From Bacteroidota bacterium (GTDB taxonomy: Bacteria > Bacteroidota > Bacteroidia > Bacteroidales > Prolixibacteraceae): DNA of 5,175 nucleotides. This document shows, piece by piece, positions 1 to 5,175 of this stretch. Numbering within the stretch: position 1 is the stretch's first letter; each line of letters opens with the position of its first letter. The stretch lies in NCBI GenBank assembly GCA_030695265.1, contig JAUYTA010000976.1, positions 1-5,175 of the forward strand. The letters are read 5' to 3'. Position numbers and translations under genes: made by a program. The notes beneath the pieces were generated by a model. That model had not been told where the DNA came from, ran no database searches, and was given only the letters and a program-made list of their open reading frames with translations.

Positions 1-2
1 AC

Positions 3-1784
3 GGTGAACTATACTGGGAGTTTGCCTCCTTCTCGCATATTATTGATAAAGCAGGGAATATTATTTATTTTTTAGCTGTAGAAGAAGATATAACTGAGCG
101 TAAACAGGCGGAACAAGAGCTTATATATCAAACCAGAATGCAGGAATTATTAAGGAAAATTGCATTAAATTATATTAATATCCCTTTTGAAAAAGTTGAT
201 TCAACAATTCACAAATCTTTGGAAGAAATCGGTAAATTCGTTAAAGCCGATAGGGCTTATGTGTTTGACTATGATTGGGATAATGATGTTTGTAACAATA
301 CACATGAGTGGGGTGGTAATGGAATTACTCCACAAATAAACAATCTCCAAAACGTTCCACTTGAGGATATACCATTTTGGGTCAATGCTCATAAGGAAGG
401 AAAAGCAATTAATATACCTGATGTTTTTGCTTTACATGAATCTGACGTGGTAAGGCAAATATTAGAGCCACAAGACATAAAAAGTTTGATAACTATTCCA
501 ATTATGGATGACCATAAATGTATTGGCTTTTTAGGATTTGACTCTGTAAAGGAACATCATAAATATCAGGAAAAAGACGAGTTACTTCTTTTTGTATTTG
601 CCCAAATGTTGGTTAATATTAAAAACCGTAAAATTATAGAGAAAAAGCTTATCAAAGCCAAAGAAAAAGCCGAAGAAAGCGACAAACTGAAAACAGCTTT
701 TCTCAACAATATTTCGCACGAAATAAGGACACCGCTAAACGGGATACTTGGGTTTGGCGGGTTATTGGCGGAAATGGAACTTTCCCCGGAAGAGAAAAAG
801 GAAATGCTGGCACATGTACAACATTCCAGCAACCGACTGATGAATACCTTAACGGATTATATGGACATGGCCAGGATTGTTTCGGGAACAATGGAGGTGT
901 ATAAAAAAGAATTTCAACTTCAACCATTTTTTGAAGAAATTATCAAAAAAACAAGGCAGTTGTGCGCAGATAAAATGATTGAACTGGAAACTGAAACACC
1001 AACCCAACCTGTTGATTTGATACTTGATTCCGACCCTGAATTAATAAGAAAAACATTTAATATACTGTTCGACAATGCGCTGAAGTTTACAGAGAAAGGA
1101 AGCATAAGCTGTGGTTACAACCTAAATAATGGTTTTATTAAGTTTTTTGTACAGGATACCGGCAAAGGTATAGACAGCGACAAGTTGGAAATGATTTTTA
1201 ACATGTTCGCACAGGAAGACACATCAAATACACGTGGTTATGAAGGGAGCGGGCTTGGACTCTCTATTGCAGGCGGATTGGTTAACCTGCTTGGCGGCAC
1301 AATTTCGGTCGCTTCTGAAAAGGGCAAAGGCTCCATATTTAAATTTACGGTGCCATTCCATGAAACTGAAGTTGTAGAAAAATTTGCACCGGTGGAGAAA
1401 AAAAATAGTATTATTACAGGAAAGCCTTTGGTACTAATAGCTGAAGATGAAGAATCAAATTATTTGTACATGGAAATGGTTTTAAAACAGGCAGGATGCG
1501 ATTACTTGCTGGCCAAAAATGGTTTCGAAGCTGTGGAACTTTGCAAACAACATACCGATATCACACTGGTGCTAATGGACATAAAAATGCCTGTGATGAA
1601 TGGACTCGAAGCTACTAAGCTCATTCGTGAATTCCGGCCGGAATTACCGATTATCGCAACCACTGCCTATGCCCAAACCGGCGACGAACAGCGGTTTCTG
1701 GCTGCCGGTTGCAACGGATACATTGCCAAACCGATAAATAAAGACAAAATATTTAATATAATTCATAGGTACTTGGATAAATGA
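3..1784 (+). CDS. Hybrid sensor histidine kinase/response regulator (PAC-GAF-HisKA-HATPase-REC), 5' end outside window
   Basis: This is the C-terminal 593 residues of a hybrid two-component kinase. The frame is open from base 3 and its first residues are a PAS/PAC ending (W-E-F, D-x-x-G-N-I, then EEDITERKQAEQEL), so the ATG at 138 is internal and the true start lies upstream. Counting from that ATG as residue 1: GAF domain about 10-165; charged coiled linker 163-190; HisKA with the phospho-acceptor H194 in ISHEIRTPLN; HATPase with N-box N313, G1 box DTGKGID from D340 and G2 box GSGLGL from G370; C-terminal REC from about 432 with an acidic EDE cluster, phospho-acceptor D481 in LMDIKMP, conserved Thr in ATTAY and Lys in AKP. 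All catalytic residues are present. No membrane segment is visible in this part, so it may be cytosolic, but the missing N-terminus could change that. The ligand and phosphorelay partner are unknown. It ends in TGA, followed shortly by further in-frame stops. Confidence 0.95.
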   Translation, partial: GELYWEFASFSHIIDKAGNIIYFLAVEEDITERKQAEQELIYQTRMQELLRKIALNYINIPFEKVDSTIHKSLEEIGKFVKADRAYVFDYDWDNDVCNNTHEWGGNGITPQINNLQNVPLEDIPFWVNAHKEGKAINIPDVFALHESDVVRQILEPQDIKSLITIPIMDDHKCIGFLGFDSVKEHHKYQEKDELLLFVFAQMLVNIKNRKIIEKKLIKAKEKAEESDKLKTAFLNNISHEIRTPLNGILGFGGLLAEMELSPEEKKEMLAHVQHSSNRLMNTLTDYMDMARIVSGTMEVYKKEFQLQPFFEEIIKKTRQLCADKMIELETETPTQPVDLILDSDPELIRKTFNILFDNALKFTEKGSISCGYNLNNGFIKFFVQDTGKGIDSDKLEMIFNMFAQEDTSNTRGYEGSGLGLSIAGGLVNLLGGTISVASEKGKGSIFKFTVPFHETEVVEKFAPVEKKNSIITGKPLVLIAEDEESNYLYMEMVLKQAGCDYLLAKNGFEAVELCKQHTDITLVLMDIKMPVMNGLEATKLIREFRPELPIIATTAYAQTGDEQRFLAAGCNGYIAKPINKDKIFNIIHRYLDK

Positions 1785-1814
1785 ATCTGGAAATATTCTT
1801 GAGATTCGATCTGA

Positions 1815-1846
1815 TAATAAAGACTCATTAAAAGTCAATTTTATTA
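1815..1846 (+). terminator. Possible weak terminator hairpin after the kinase gene
   Basis: About 30 bases after the kinase stop, TAATAAA (1815-1821) pairs with TTTATTA (1840-1846) and GACT (1822-1825) pairs with AGTC (1833-1836). The loop is 7 nt and a 3-nt bulge sits on the right arm. The stem is AT-rich and has no clean U-tract after it, so this is a weak candidate. The position fits transcription ending before the separate fabD promoter. The rest of 1785-1910 shows nothing I can support. Confidence 0.3.
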
Positions 1847-1917
1847 CCGGATAAGGTTAATGGGATTTTGGTCTATTTCCGCCAGCTCGCAGATTCGGCG
1901 AAACCTGAAATGCATTA

Positions 1918-1948
1918 TTTATCCAAGCCGAAAAAAGTACTATATTTG
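1918..1948 (+). promoter_or_regulatory. fabD promoter, Bacteroidota type (-33 / -7)
   Basis: TATATTTG at 1941-1948 is an exact match to the Bacteroidota primary-sigma -7 consensus TAnnTTTG. A TTTA at 1918-1921, 19 bases upstream, is an acceptable -33 TTTG variant. Transcription would start near 1955, leaving a leader of about 20 nt before the ATG at 1975. The sequence before that ATG is A-rich with no Shine-Dalgarno, as is usual in this phylum. Confidence 0.65.
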
Positions 1949-1974
1949 CCCGCTGTAAATTTAAATCAATAGAA

Positions 1975-2859
1975 ATGAACGCATTCGTATTTCCAGGACA
2001 AGGAGCACAATACCCCGGAATGGGGAAAGACCTCTACGATAAATCGCCGGTAGCAAAAGAGCTTTTCGAAAAGGCCAACGAAATCTTAGGTTTCCGCATT
2101 ACAGACATCATGTTTGAAGGTACTGAAGAAGATTTACGACAGACCAAAGTTACCCAACCTGCCATTTTTTTACATTCGGTTTTGCTTGCAAAAACACTCG
2201 AAAACTTCCATCCTGAAATGGTTGCCGGACATTCTTTGGGAGAATTTTCAGCATTGGTAGCTAACGGGGCATTGAGTTTTGAAGATGGTTTGCGACTGGT
2301 TTCGAAACGTGCTCAGGCAATGCAAAAAGCATGCGAGGCAGAACCTTCAACCATGGCTGCTATTGTTGGGCTGGACGATGAAATTGTTGAAGAAATTTGC
2401 GCTTCTATTGACGATGTTGTGGTTCCTGCCAATTACAATTGTCCCGGTCAGTTGGTTATTTCCGGTTCATTTTCAGGAATCGACAAAGCTTGCGAAGCAA
2501 TGACTGCCCGTGGCGCCAAACGTGCATTAAAGCTGTCAGTTGGCGGCGCTTTCCACTCACCACTGATGGAACCTGCCCGCGAAGAACTGGCTTCTGCCAT
2601 TGAGGCAACTCCATTCTCAACTCCTGTTTGTCCGATTTACCAAAATGTAAATGCTGCTCCAACTTCTGATCCGGAAGTAATCAAACAAAACCTGATTTCG
2701 CAGTTGACAGCTCCTGTTCGCTGGACCCAAACAGCCAGAAACATGATTGCTGACGGCGCTACTTTATTTACAGAAATTGGCCCCGGAAAAGGACTTCAGG
2801 GATTAATTAAAAAAGTGGATAAAAATGCTGAAGTCGCTGGTGTAAATAGTTTTGAATAG
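1975..2859 (+). CDS. fabD: Malonyl-CoA:ACP transacylase (FabD)
   Basis: FabD moves the malonyl group from malonyl-CoA to the phosphopantetheine of acyl carrier protein, making the extender unit for type II fatty acid synthesis in the cytosol. The 294 residues match the normal family length of about 300. Visible signatures are the N-terminal FPGQGAQ with Q9, the nucleophile elbow GHSLGE with S87, R112 in SKRAQAM (carboxylate-binding arginine), catalytic H194 in GAFHSPLM, Q243 in the SQLTAPVRW motif, and the C-terminal EIGPGKGL. Every active-site residue known from the E. coli enzyme has a counterpart. The start at 1975 gives the standard N-terminus and lies about 26 bases after a good -7 element. 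It is a stand-alone gene here: no other fab or acp gene is visible, and the flanking genes are unrelated signalling genes. A polyketide-type acyltransferase is unlikely given the length and single-domain form. Confidence 0.97.
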   Translation: MNAFVFPGQGAQYPGMGKDLYDKSPVAKELFEKANEILGFRITDIMFEGTEEDLRQTKVTQPAIFLHSVLLAKTLENFHPEMVAGHSLGEFSALVANGALSFEDGLRLVSKRAQAMQKACEAEPSTMAAIVGLDDEIVEEICASIDDVVVPANYNCPGQLVISGSFSGIDKACEAMTARGAKRALKLSVGGAFHSPLMEPAREELASAIEATPFSTPVCPIYQNVNAAPTSDPEVIKQNLISQLTAPVRWTQTARNMIADGATLFTEIGPGKGLQGLIKKVDKNAEVAGVNSFE

Positions 2860-2943
2860 ATTACGATAGTATCGGAAAATCTTTATAAAACCTGAATAGA
2901 CCGATGGTTTCAGTTCTAAGTTTTATTCTAACAAAGTTCTTCA

Positions 2944-2973
2944 TTTCAATATCCATTAATTCACCCATATTTG
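2944..2973 (+). promoter_or_regulatory. Possible leftover promoter of the broken gene at 3007
   Basis: CATATTTG at 2966-2973 matches the TAnnTTTG -7 element at all but the first base, with TTTC at 2944-2947 (18-base spacer) as a possible -33. It lies 33 bases before the ATG at 3007, a distance similar to the fabD and sigma-factor promoters in this window. The rest of 2860-3000 shows no intact gene and no convincing terminator for fabD; only short, poor stems are seen. Confidence 0.3.
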
Positions 2974-3006
2974 AAATTAACGATCCTGTCAAAAAAATCT
3001 GATAAA

Positions 3007-3253
3007 ATGTTTGACGACGAAAACGAAGAAATAGATCCCAAAGAACTTCCCATCTATAAGAAGGGAATGGAAATCTTTGAAGTGGTTCATCAGATTTGTG
3101 AATTAATTCCGGATGATGATTCAAAACCATTCCCTTGAAATGTTTGGCTTTGAGCATGTGGAATATTACCATTCGGTTTTAGGACGGAATATCCTGGATG
3201 CAGCTGCGAACGACATGAAAAGTAGGTTGAATATTATATATTTGCGGCACTAA
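3007..3253 (+). pseudogene. Remnant of a conserved Bacteroidota protein, frameshifted by internal deletion
   Basis: Two overlapping frames look like the ends of one protein. The first, ATG 3007 to TGA 3136-3138, gives 43 residues: an acidic start, then ELPIYKKGMEIFEVVHQI and CELIPDDD, after which it runs into an unrelated SKPFP tail. The second, in another frame from 3116 to TAA 3251-3253, gives MIQNHSLEMFGFEHVEYY, after which the likeness fades. From memory, both blocks belong to a roughly 150-residue hypothetical protein widespread in Bacteroidota, one block near the N-terminus and one towards the C-terminus, with about 70 residues between them that are missing here. The junction falls in the GATGATGAT run at 3112-3120, which suggests deletion at a short repeat. 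The function of the parent protein is unknown. Family recognition is from memory and unverified; the alternative is two unrelated short ORFs or a real 43-residue peptide. Confidence 0.5.
3237..3244 (+). promoter_or_regulatory. -7 element of the sigma-factor promoter
   Basis: TATATTTG, an exact TAnnTTTG match identical to the fabD element, lies 27 bases before the sigma-factor ATG, the same geometry as at fabD. No clear TTTG is seen at the expected -33 position near 3214-3217 (it reads CATG), so the promoter may be weak or may need help. It implies the sigma factor is made at a basal level by the primary sigma factor, independently of fabD. Confidence 0.55.
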
Positions 3254-3270
3254 ACTTTGAATATTCTAAA

Positions 3271-3834
3271 ATGGAATTGATTCCTAACCCACAATCGAAT
3301 GAAGAACAGGCTTTTGAACTTTTGTTTCGAAAGTACTACTTGCGTTTGTGTGGTTTTGCCAATAAATTTATTGCAAATCGTCAGGAGTCGGAAGAAATTG
3401 TTCAGGAAGTTTTTTTGAACATCTGGAAAAAGAGGAGTCGACTGAAATTGGATAATGAAATCCGTCCATATTTATTCAAATCGGTACAAAATCTTTGCTT
3501 TAACTTCATTGAGCATCAGAAGGTAATTGATAATTATTATTCAGTGATTGATACGGTCTATAAAAATCAGTCAGAAGATTTCAATACTTACGAATCGGTA
3601 TTGTACACAGAATTTCAGCAAAGGGTTGATGAAAGCATTAAATCACTACCTGAACAATGCCGAAAGATTTTTCAATTGAGCCGGGAAGATGGACTAAAAT
3701 ACACCGAAATAGCCGATCAACTTGGAATCTCAGTAAAAACGGTTGAAACTCAAATGAGTCGCGCCTTGTCAAAATTAAAGACCGAATTAAAAGATTATCT
3801 TGTTGTGCTTATTATCAGTCTCTTTCTTAATTAG
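3271..3834 (+). CDS. ECF RNA polymerase sigma factor, Bacteroides-expansion (FecI-like) family
   Basis: This extracytoplasmic-function sigma factor directs RNA polymerase to the promoters of its surface-signalling regulon. In 187 residues it has sigma region 2 at about 14-80 (FELLFRKYYLRLCGFA, then ESEEIVQEVFLNIWKKR, the -10 recognition and core-binding helices) and region 4 at about 119-172 (IKSLPEQCRKIFQLSREDGL, with a helix-turn-helix in YTEIADQLGISVKTVETQMS that reads the -35). There is no region 1.1 or 3, as expected for ECF factors. The last residues, YLVVLIISLFLN, are strongly hydrophobic, a tail seen in many members of this Bacteroidota family. The start at 3271 fits the -7 element 27 bases upstream and the usual family N-terminus. 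The next gene on the same strand, 103 bases on, is its FecR-type anti-sigma partner. No gene symbol is assigned, because each genome holds many paralogues. Confidence 0.95.
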   Translation: MELIPNPQSNEEQAFELLFRKYYLRLCGFANKFIANRQESEEIVQEVFLNIWKKRSRLKLDNEIRPYLFKSVQNLCFNFIEHQKVIDNYYSVIDTVYKNQSEDFNTYESVLYTEFQQRVDESIKSLPEQCRKIFQLSREDGLKYTEIADQLGISVKTVETQMSRALSKLKTELKDYLVVLIISLFLN

Positions 3835-3876
3835 AGCGAACTGATTTACTCCAAATTTTAATATTTTCTAAAAAAG

Positions 3877-3917
3877 TTTGATTCTTTTGTCAGGGTAAGT
3901 ATGCACTTGCCTGTATA
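3877..3917 (+). promoter_or_regulatory. Candidate promoter of fecR, possibly recognised by the ECF sigma itself
   Basis: The 103-base gap before fecR holds CAGGGTAA at 3891-3898 and TGTATA at 3912-3917, spaced like an ECF-type -35/-10 pair. An AGGGT-type element with a TATA-containing -10 in this gap fits my recollection of other Bacteroidota sigma/anti-sigma loci. A competing reading is a primary-sigma promoter with TTTG at 3877-3880 and TGCACTTG at 3902-3909, which is only a partial -7 match. Autoregulation is an inference. Confidence 0.4.
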
Positions 3918-3923
3918 GGCTTT

Positions 3924-3937
3924 ATAAAAGAAGGAAA
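3924..3937 (+). promoter_or_regulatory. Shine-Dalgarno-like ribosome binding site of fecR
   Basis: A purine run, AAGAAGGAAA, directly abuts the ATG at 3938. The AAGGA core is unusually good for Bacteroidota but only about 3 nt from the start codon, which is close. It supports 3938 as the start. The 14-base string from 3924 to 3937 recurs exactly at 4921-4934, just after this gene. Confidence 0.5.
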
Positions 3938-4924
3938 ATGCAAGAATCAATCAAAGATATTATCCAGCATCGGTTTCTGAACAAAGAAACAACGGAACAA
4001 GAAAACAATGAAATTCTTCATTGGATTTCTGCATCCGAAGAAAATCTGGCTGATTTTAAAAAGGCTCATCAGTTATTTCATCTCAGCAACCTGAAACAAA
4101 TTCGCGCCGAAATAGATGTTGATAAAGCATGGGACAGGCTTAAAAGCCAATTGCCAAAAGAAAGCAAACGTGCCAAAATTATTTACATGGATATCTTCCG
4201 AAAAATAGCTGTATCCATATTAATACTTCTCGCGGTAGGATTCGGTAGTTTATGGACAACCGAACATTTCTTTAGCAAAACAAAATCGGCAATTGTTCAA
4301 TTCGAAGCGCCTAAAGGCGAAAAGTCTAAAATCGTATTGGCCGACGGTAGTCAAGTCTGGCTTAATTCGCAAACTATACTTAAATACAATGCCTTAACTC
4401 CACGAAAAGTGAGCGTTGAAGGAGAAGCCTATTTTGAAGTTGAAAAAGATACAAAACATCCTTTTGAGGTTACCACTACTTCCGGCATGAAAATTAAGGT
4501 GACCGGAACCAAATTTAATTTGCGAAGTTATTCTGATGAACCTTATGTTGAGACCACTCTTGAGGAAGGGGGAGTGATTATATCAAAGGATAACCGTGAA
4601 CTTGTTGAATTAAAACCCGGGCAGCAATCCAAATACAACATAAGGAGCAATGAATTATTTGTTGAAAATGTATCCGCTGAAATTTATTCACTATGGAAAA
4701 ACAACGAATTAAGGGTTAATGATATTTCGTTTGCAGAATGGATCCCCCGGATTGAAAGATGGTATGGAGTATCTGTAAAATTGGATCCAAAGATTGGATC
4801 CAAAGATCGTTTTACAATGACCATTAAAACGGAAAGTCTTCGTGAATTATTGGATATGATGAAATTAACCTCAAAATTTAATTATGAAATAAACGGTGAG
4901 CAGATAGAAATACGTGCAAAATAA
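3938..4924 (+). CDS. FecR-family anti-sigma factor, inner-membrane
   Basis: It is expected to hold the neighbouring ECF sigma factor inactive until an outer-membrane TonB-dependent receptor signals across the periplasm. In 328 residues, the cytoplasmic N-terminal sigma-binding region spans about 1-85, with W29 and W65; a single membrane helix follows at about 88-106 (RKIAVSILILLAVGFGSLW); the periplasmic FecR domain is at about 118-217 (FEAPKGEKSKIVLADGSQVWLNS, split here as APKGEKSKIVLADG and SQVWLNS, then VSVEGEAYFEV and VTGTKFNLRSY); and the C-terminal DUF4974-type domain at about 252-326 probably contacts the receptor's STN domain. Length and order are normal for the family. A 13-base perfect tandem repeat at 4781-4806 lies within the C-terminal domain and reads in two different frames. 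The gene is co-directional with the sigma factor and the SusC-like gene; start chosen from the adjacent ribosome binding site. Confidence 0.95.
   Translation: MQESIKDIIQHRFLNKETTEQENNEILHWISASEENLADFKKAHQLFHLSNLKQIRAEIDVDKAWDRLKSQLPKESKRAKIIYMDIFRKIAVSILILLAVGFGSLWTTEHFFSKTKSAIVQFEAPKGEKSKIVLADGSQVWLNSQTILKYNALTPRKVSVEGEAYFEVEKDTKHPFEVTTTSGMKIKVTGTKFNLRSYSDEPYVETTLEEGGVIISKDNRELVELKPGQQSKYNIRSNELFVENVSAEIYSLWKNNELRVNDISFAEWIPRIERWYGVSVKLDPKIGSKDRFTMTIKTESLRELLDMMKLTSKFNYEINGEQIEIRAK
4781..4806 (+). repeat. 13-bp perfect tandem duplication inside fecR
   Basis: TTGGATCCAAAGA occurs twice head-to-tail (4781-4793 and 4794-4806). The unit is not a multiple of three: copy one encodes LDPK and copy two GSKD in a shifted frame. 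Each copy contains the 10-bp palindrome TTGGATCCAA. Losing one copy would give a stop about 8 codons after L282 and remove the last 39 or so residues. Confidence 0.95.
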
Positions 4925-4926
4925 AA

Positions 4927-4954
4927 GAAGGAAAGTGGTGAGACACTTTCCTTC
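4927..4954 (+). promoter_or_regulatory. Perfect 11-bp hairpin between fecR and the SusC-like gene
   Basis: GAAGGAAAGTG (4927-4937) pairs perfectly with CACTTTCCTTC (4944-4954) around a 6-nt GTGAGA loop, starting 3 bases after the fecR stop. No U-tract follows, so a simple intrinsic terminator is unlikely. An attenuator, a partial terminator or an RNA stability/processing element that sets the receptor level relative to FecR is more plausible. Confidence 0.6.
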
Positions 4955-4956
4955 AG

Positions 4957-4975
4957 ATAATCAGCATGTGATTAT
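4957..4975 (+). promoter_or_regulatory. Second small hairpin upstream of the SusC-like gene
   Basis: ATAATCA (4957-4963) pairs with TGATTAT (4969-4975) around a 5-nt GCATG loop. It follows the 11-bp hairpin by two bases and is followed by the AT-rich palindrome ATATTAATAT (4974-4983). It could be a protein-binding inverted repeat or part of a tandem hairpin attenuator. No clear promoter was found between 4976 and 5006. Confidence 0.35.
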
Positions 4976-5006
4976 ATTAATATTTACAAATTAACATTTC
5001 AAATTT

Positions 5007-5175
5007 ATGAAAAAAAAACGATGGATTTTTCATTGCAGGAGAATTCCCTGTATGAATCAAATTTTAAGGATTATGAAACTGACAACTTTTTTATTATTTG
5101 TGTTGTTTTTTCAGGTTTCAGCATGAGTTTTCTCCCAAAACAACGGAAACATGACATTAAAGGCTGAGAAGGTAT
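5007..5175 (+). pseudogene. Start of a SusC-like TonB-dependent receptor, interrupted by an in-frame TGA; 3' end outside window
   Basis: From ATG 5007 the frame encodes a basic leader (MKKKRWIFHCRRIPCMNQ), then the signal-peptide core MKLTTFLLFVLFFQVSA, then TGA at 5124-5126, and continues in the same frame to the window end with VFSQNNGNMTLKAEKV. The part after the stop is the typical start of the mature STN domain of SusC-type receptors that work with FecI/FecR pairs. The single frame on both sides argues for a point nonsense change (from GGA, TGG or CGA, for example) and not an indel. The stop falls at the predicted signal-peptide end after VSA. Other in-frame starts are ATG 5052 and ATG 5073. 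The only ATG after the stop (5151) would give no signal peptide. It could be a pseudogene, a sequencing error or a read-through case. The parent would be an outer-membrane transporter for a glycan or chelate; the substrate cannot be told. Confidence 0.75.

Noticed and set aside
566..1105. Minus-strand frames opposite the histidine kinase
   Set aside because: They lie fully inside a well-supported kinase with all catalytic motifs; antisense shadows.
1877..1896. Imperfect palindrome TCCGCCAGCTCGCAGA with a nearby GGCG
   Set aside because: Two or more mismatches in a short stem and no U-tract; not a convincing terminator or operator.
1860..1958. Short ORF of 32 codons starting MGFWSISASS in the kinase-fabD gap
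   Set aside because: No ribosome binding site, no family likeness, and it runs through the fabD promoter.
2279..2662. Other-frame ORFs on both strands inside fabD
   Set aside because: They overlap the complete fabD with conserved active-site residues; no independent signal.
2863..2920. Possible fabD terminator (CGAT-AGT-ATCG, or AAACC/GGTTT)
   Set aside because: Stems of only 4-5 bp with no following U-run; too weak to call.
2861..3172. Minus-strand frame of 103 residues, convergent with fabD
   Set aside because: Its 5' half is the antisense of the broken gene at 3007-3170, whose + strand reading looks like real protein. No promoter or family likeness was seen on the minus strand. The last 35 residues (from the minus-strand ATG near 2967) look slightly protein-like but have no support.
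5124..5126. TGA read as selenocysteine or under an alternative genetic code
   Set aside because: No SECIS-like hairpin was recognised downstream, a signal-peptide boundary is not a selenocysteine site, and the kinase ends naturally at a TGA after a complete REC domain.
1..5175. CRISPR array, tRNA/rRNA genes, insertion sequence ends, integrase sites
   Set aside because: No spaced direct repeats, tRNA-like cloverleaf or transposase fragments with terminal inverted repeats were seen.

Overview
The window looks like chromosome of a Bacteroidota bacterium. The evidence is an ECF sigma factor of the Bacteroides-expansion type, followed by a FecR-type anti-sigma factor and the start of a SusC/TonB-dependent receptor with an STN-like N-terminus; two copies of the Bacteroidota -7 promoter element TATATTTG; weak or A-rich ribosome binding sites; and moderate to low GC. 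The style of the SusC leader and of the broken gene suggests Bacteroidales/Marinilabiliales, but that is a guess.

Layout, all real genes on the + strand. (1) 3-1784: the C-terminal 593 residues of a hybrid sensor histidine kinase (end of a PAS/PAC domain, GAF, HisKA, HATPase, REC). It is open at the left edge, so the ATG at 138 is internal. (2) 1785-1974: intergenic, with a possible weak terminator hairpin and a good promoter for fabD. (3) 1975-2859: complete fabD, malonyl-CoA:ACP transacylase. (4) 2860-3270: no intact gene, but two overlapping reading frames that look like the head and tail of one conserved Bacteroidota protein, joined by a frameshifting internal deletion. (5) 3271-3834: ECF sigma factor. 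(6) 3938-4924: FecR-like anti-sigma factor, preceded by a possible autoregulated ECF promoter. (7) 4925-5006: short spacer with an 11-bp perfect hairpin and a second 7-bp hairpin. (8) 5007-5175: start of a SusC-like receptor, interrupted by an in-frame TGA exactly at the end of its signal peptide.

How the genes fit together: fabD is a housekeeping fatty-acid gene and the hybrid kinase is a separate sensor. The sigma factor, anti-sigma factor and receptor form a classic cell-surface signalling cassette. In this model the outer-membrane receptor's STN domain signals to FecR in the inner membrane, which releases the sigma factor to transcribe the receptor operon, typically a glycan or siderophore uptake locus. 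The stop codon in the receptor, the broken gene beside the sigma factor and an out-of-frame 13-bp duplication inside fecR suggest a locus that is partly decayed or prone to switching. I see no wholly new biological system here. The most useful observations are the interrupted receptor, the unannotated pseudogene and the fecR tandem repeat.
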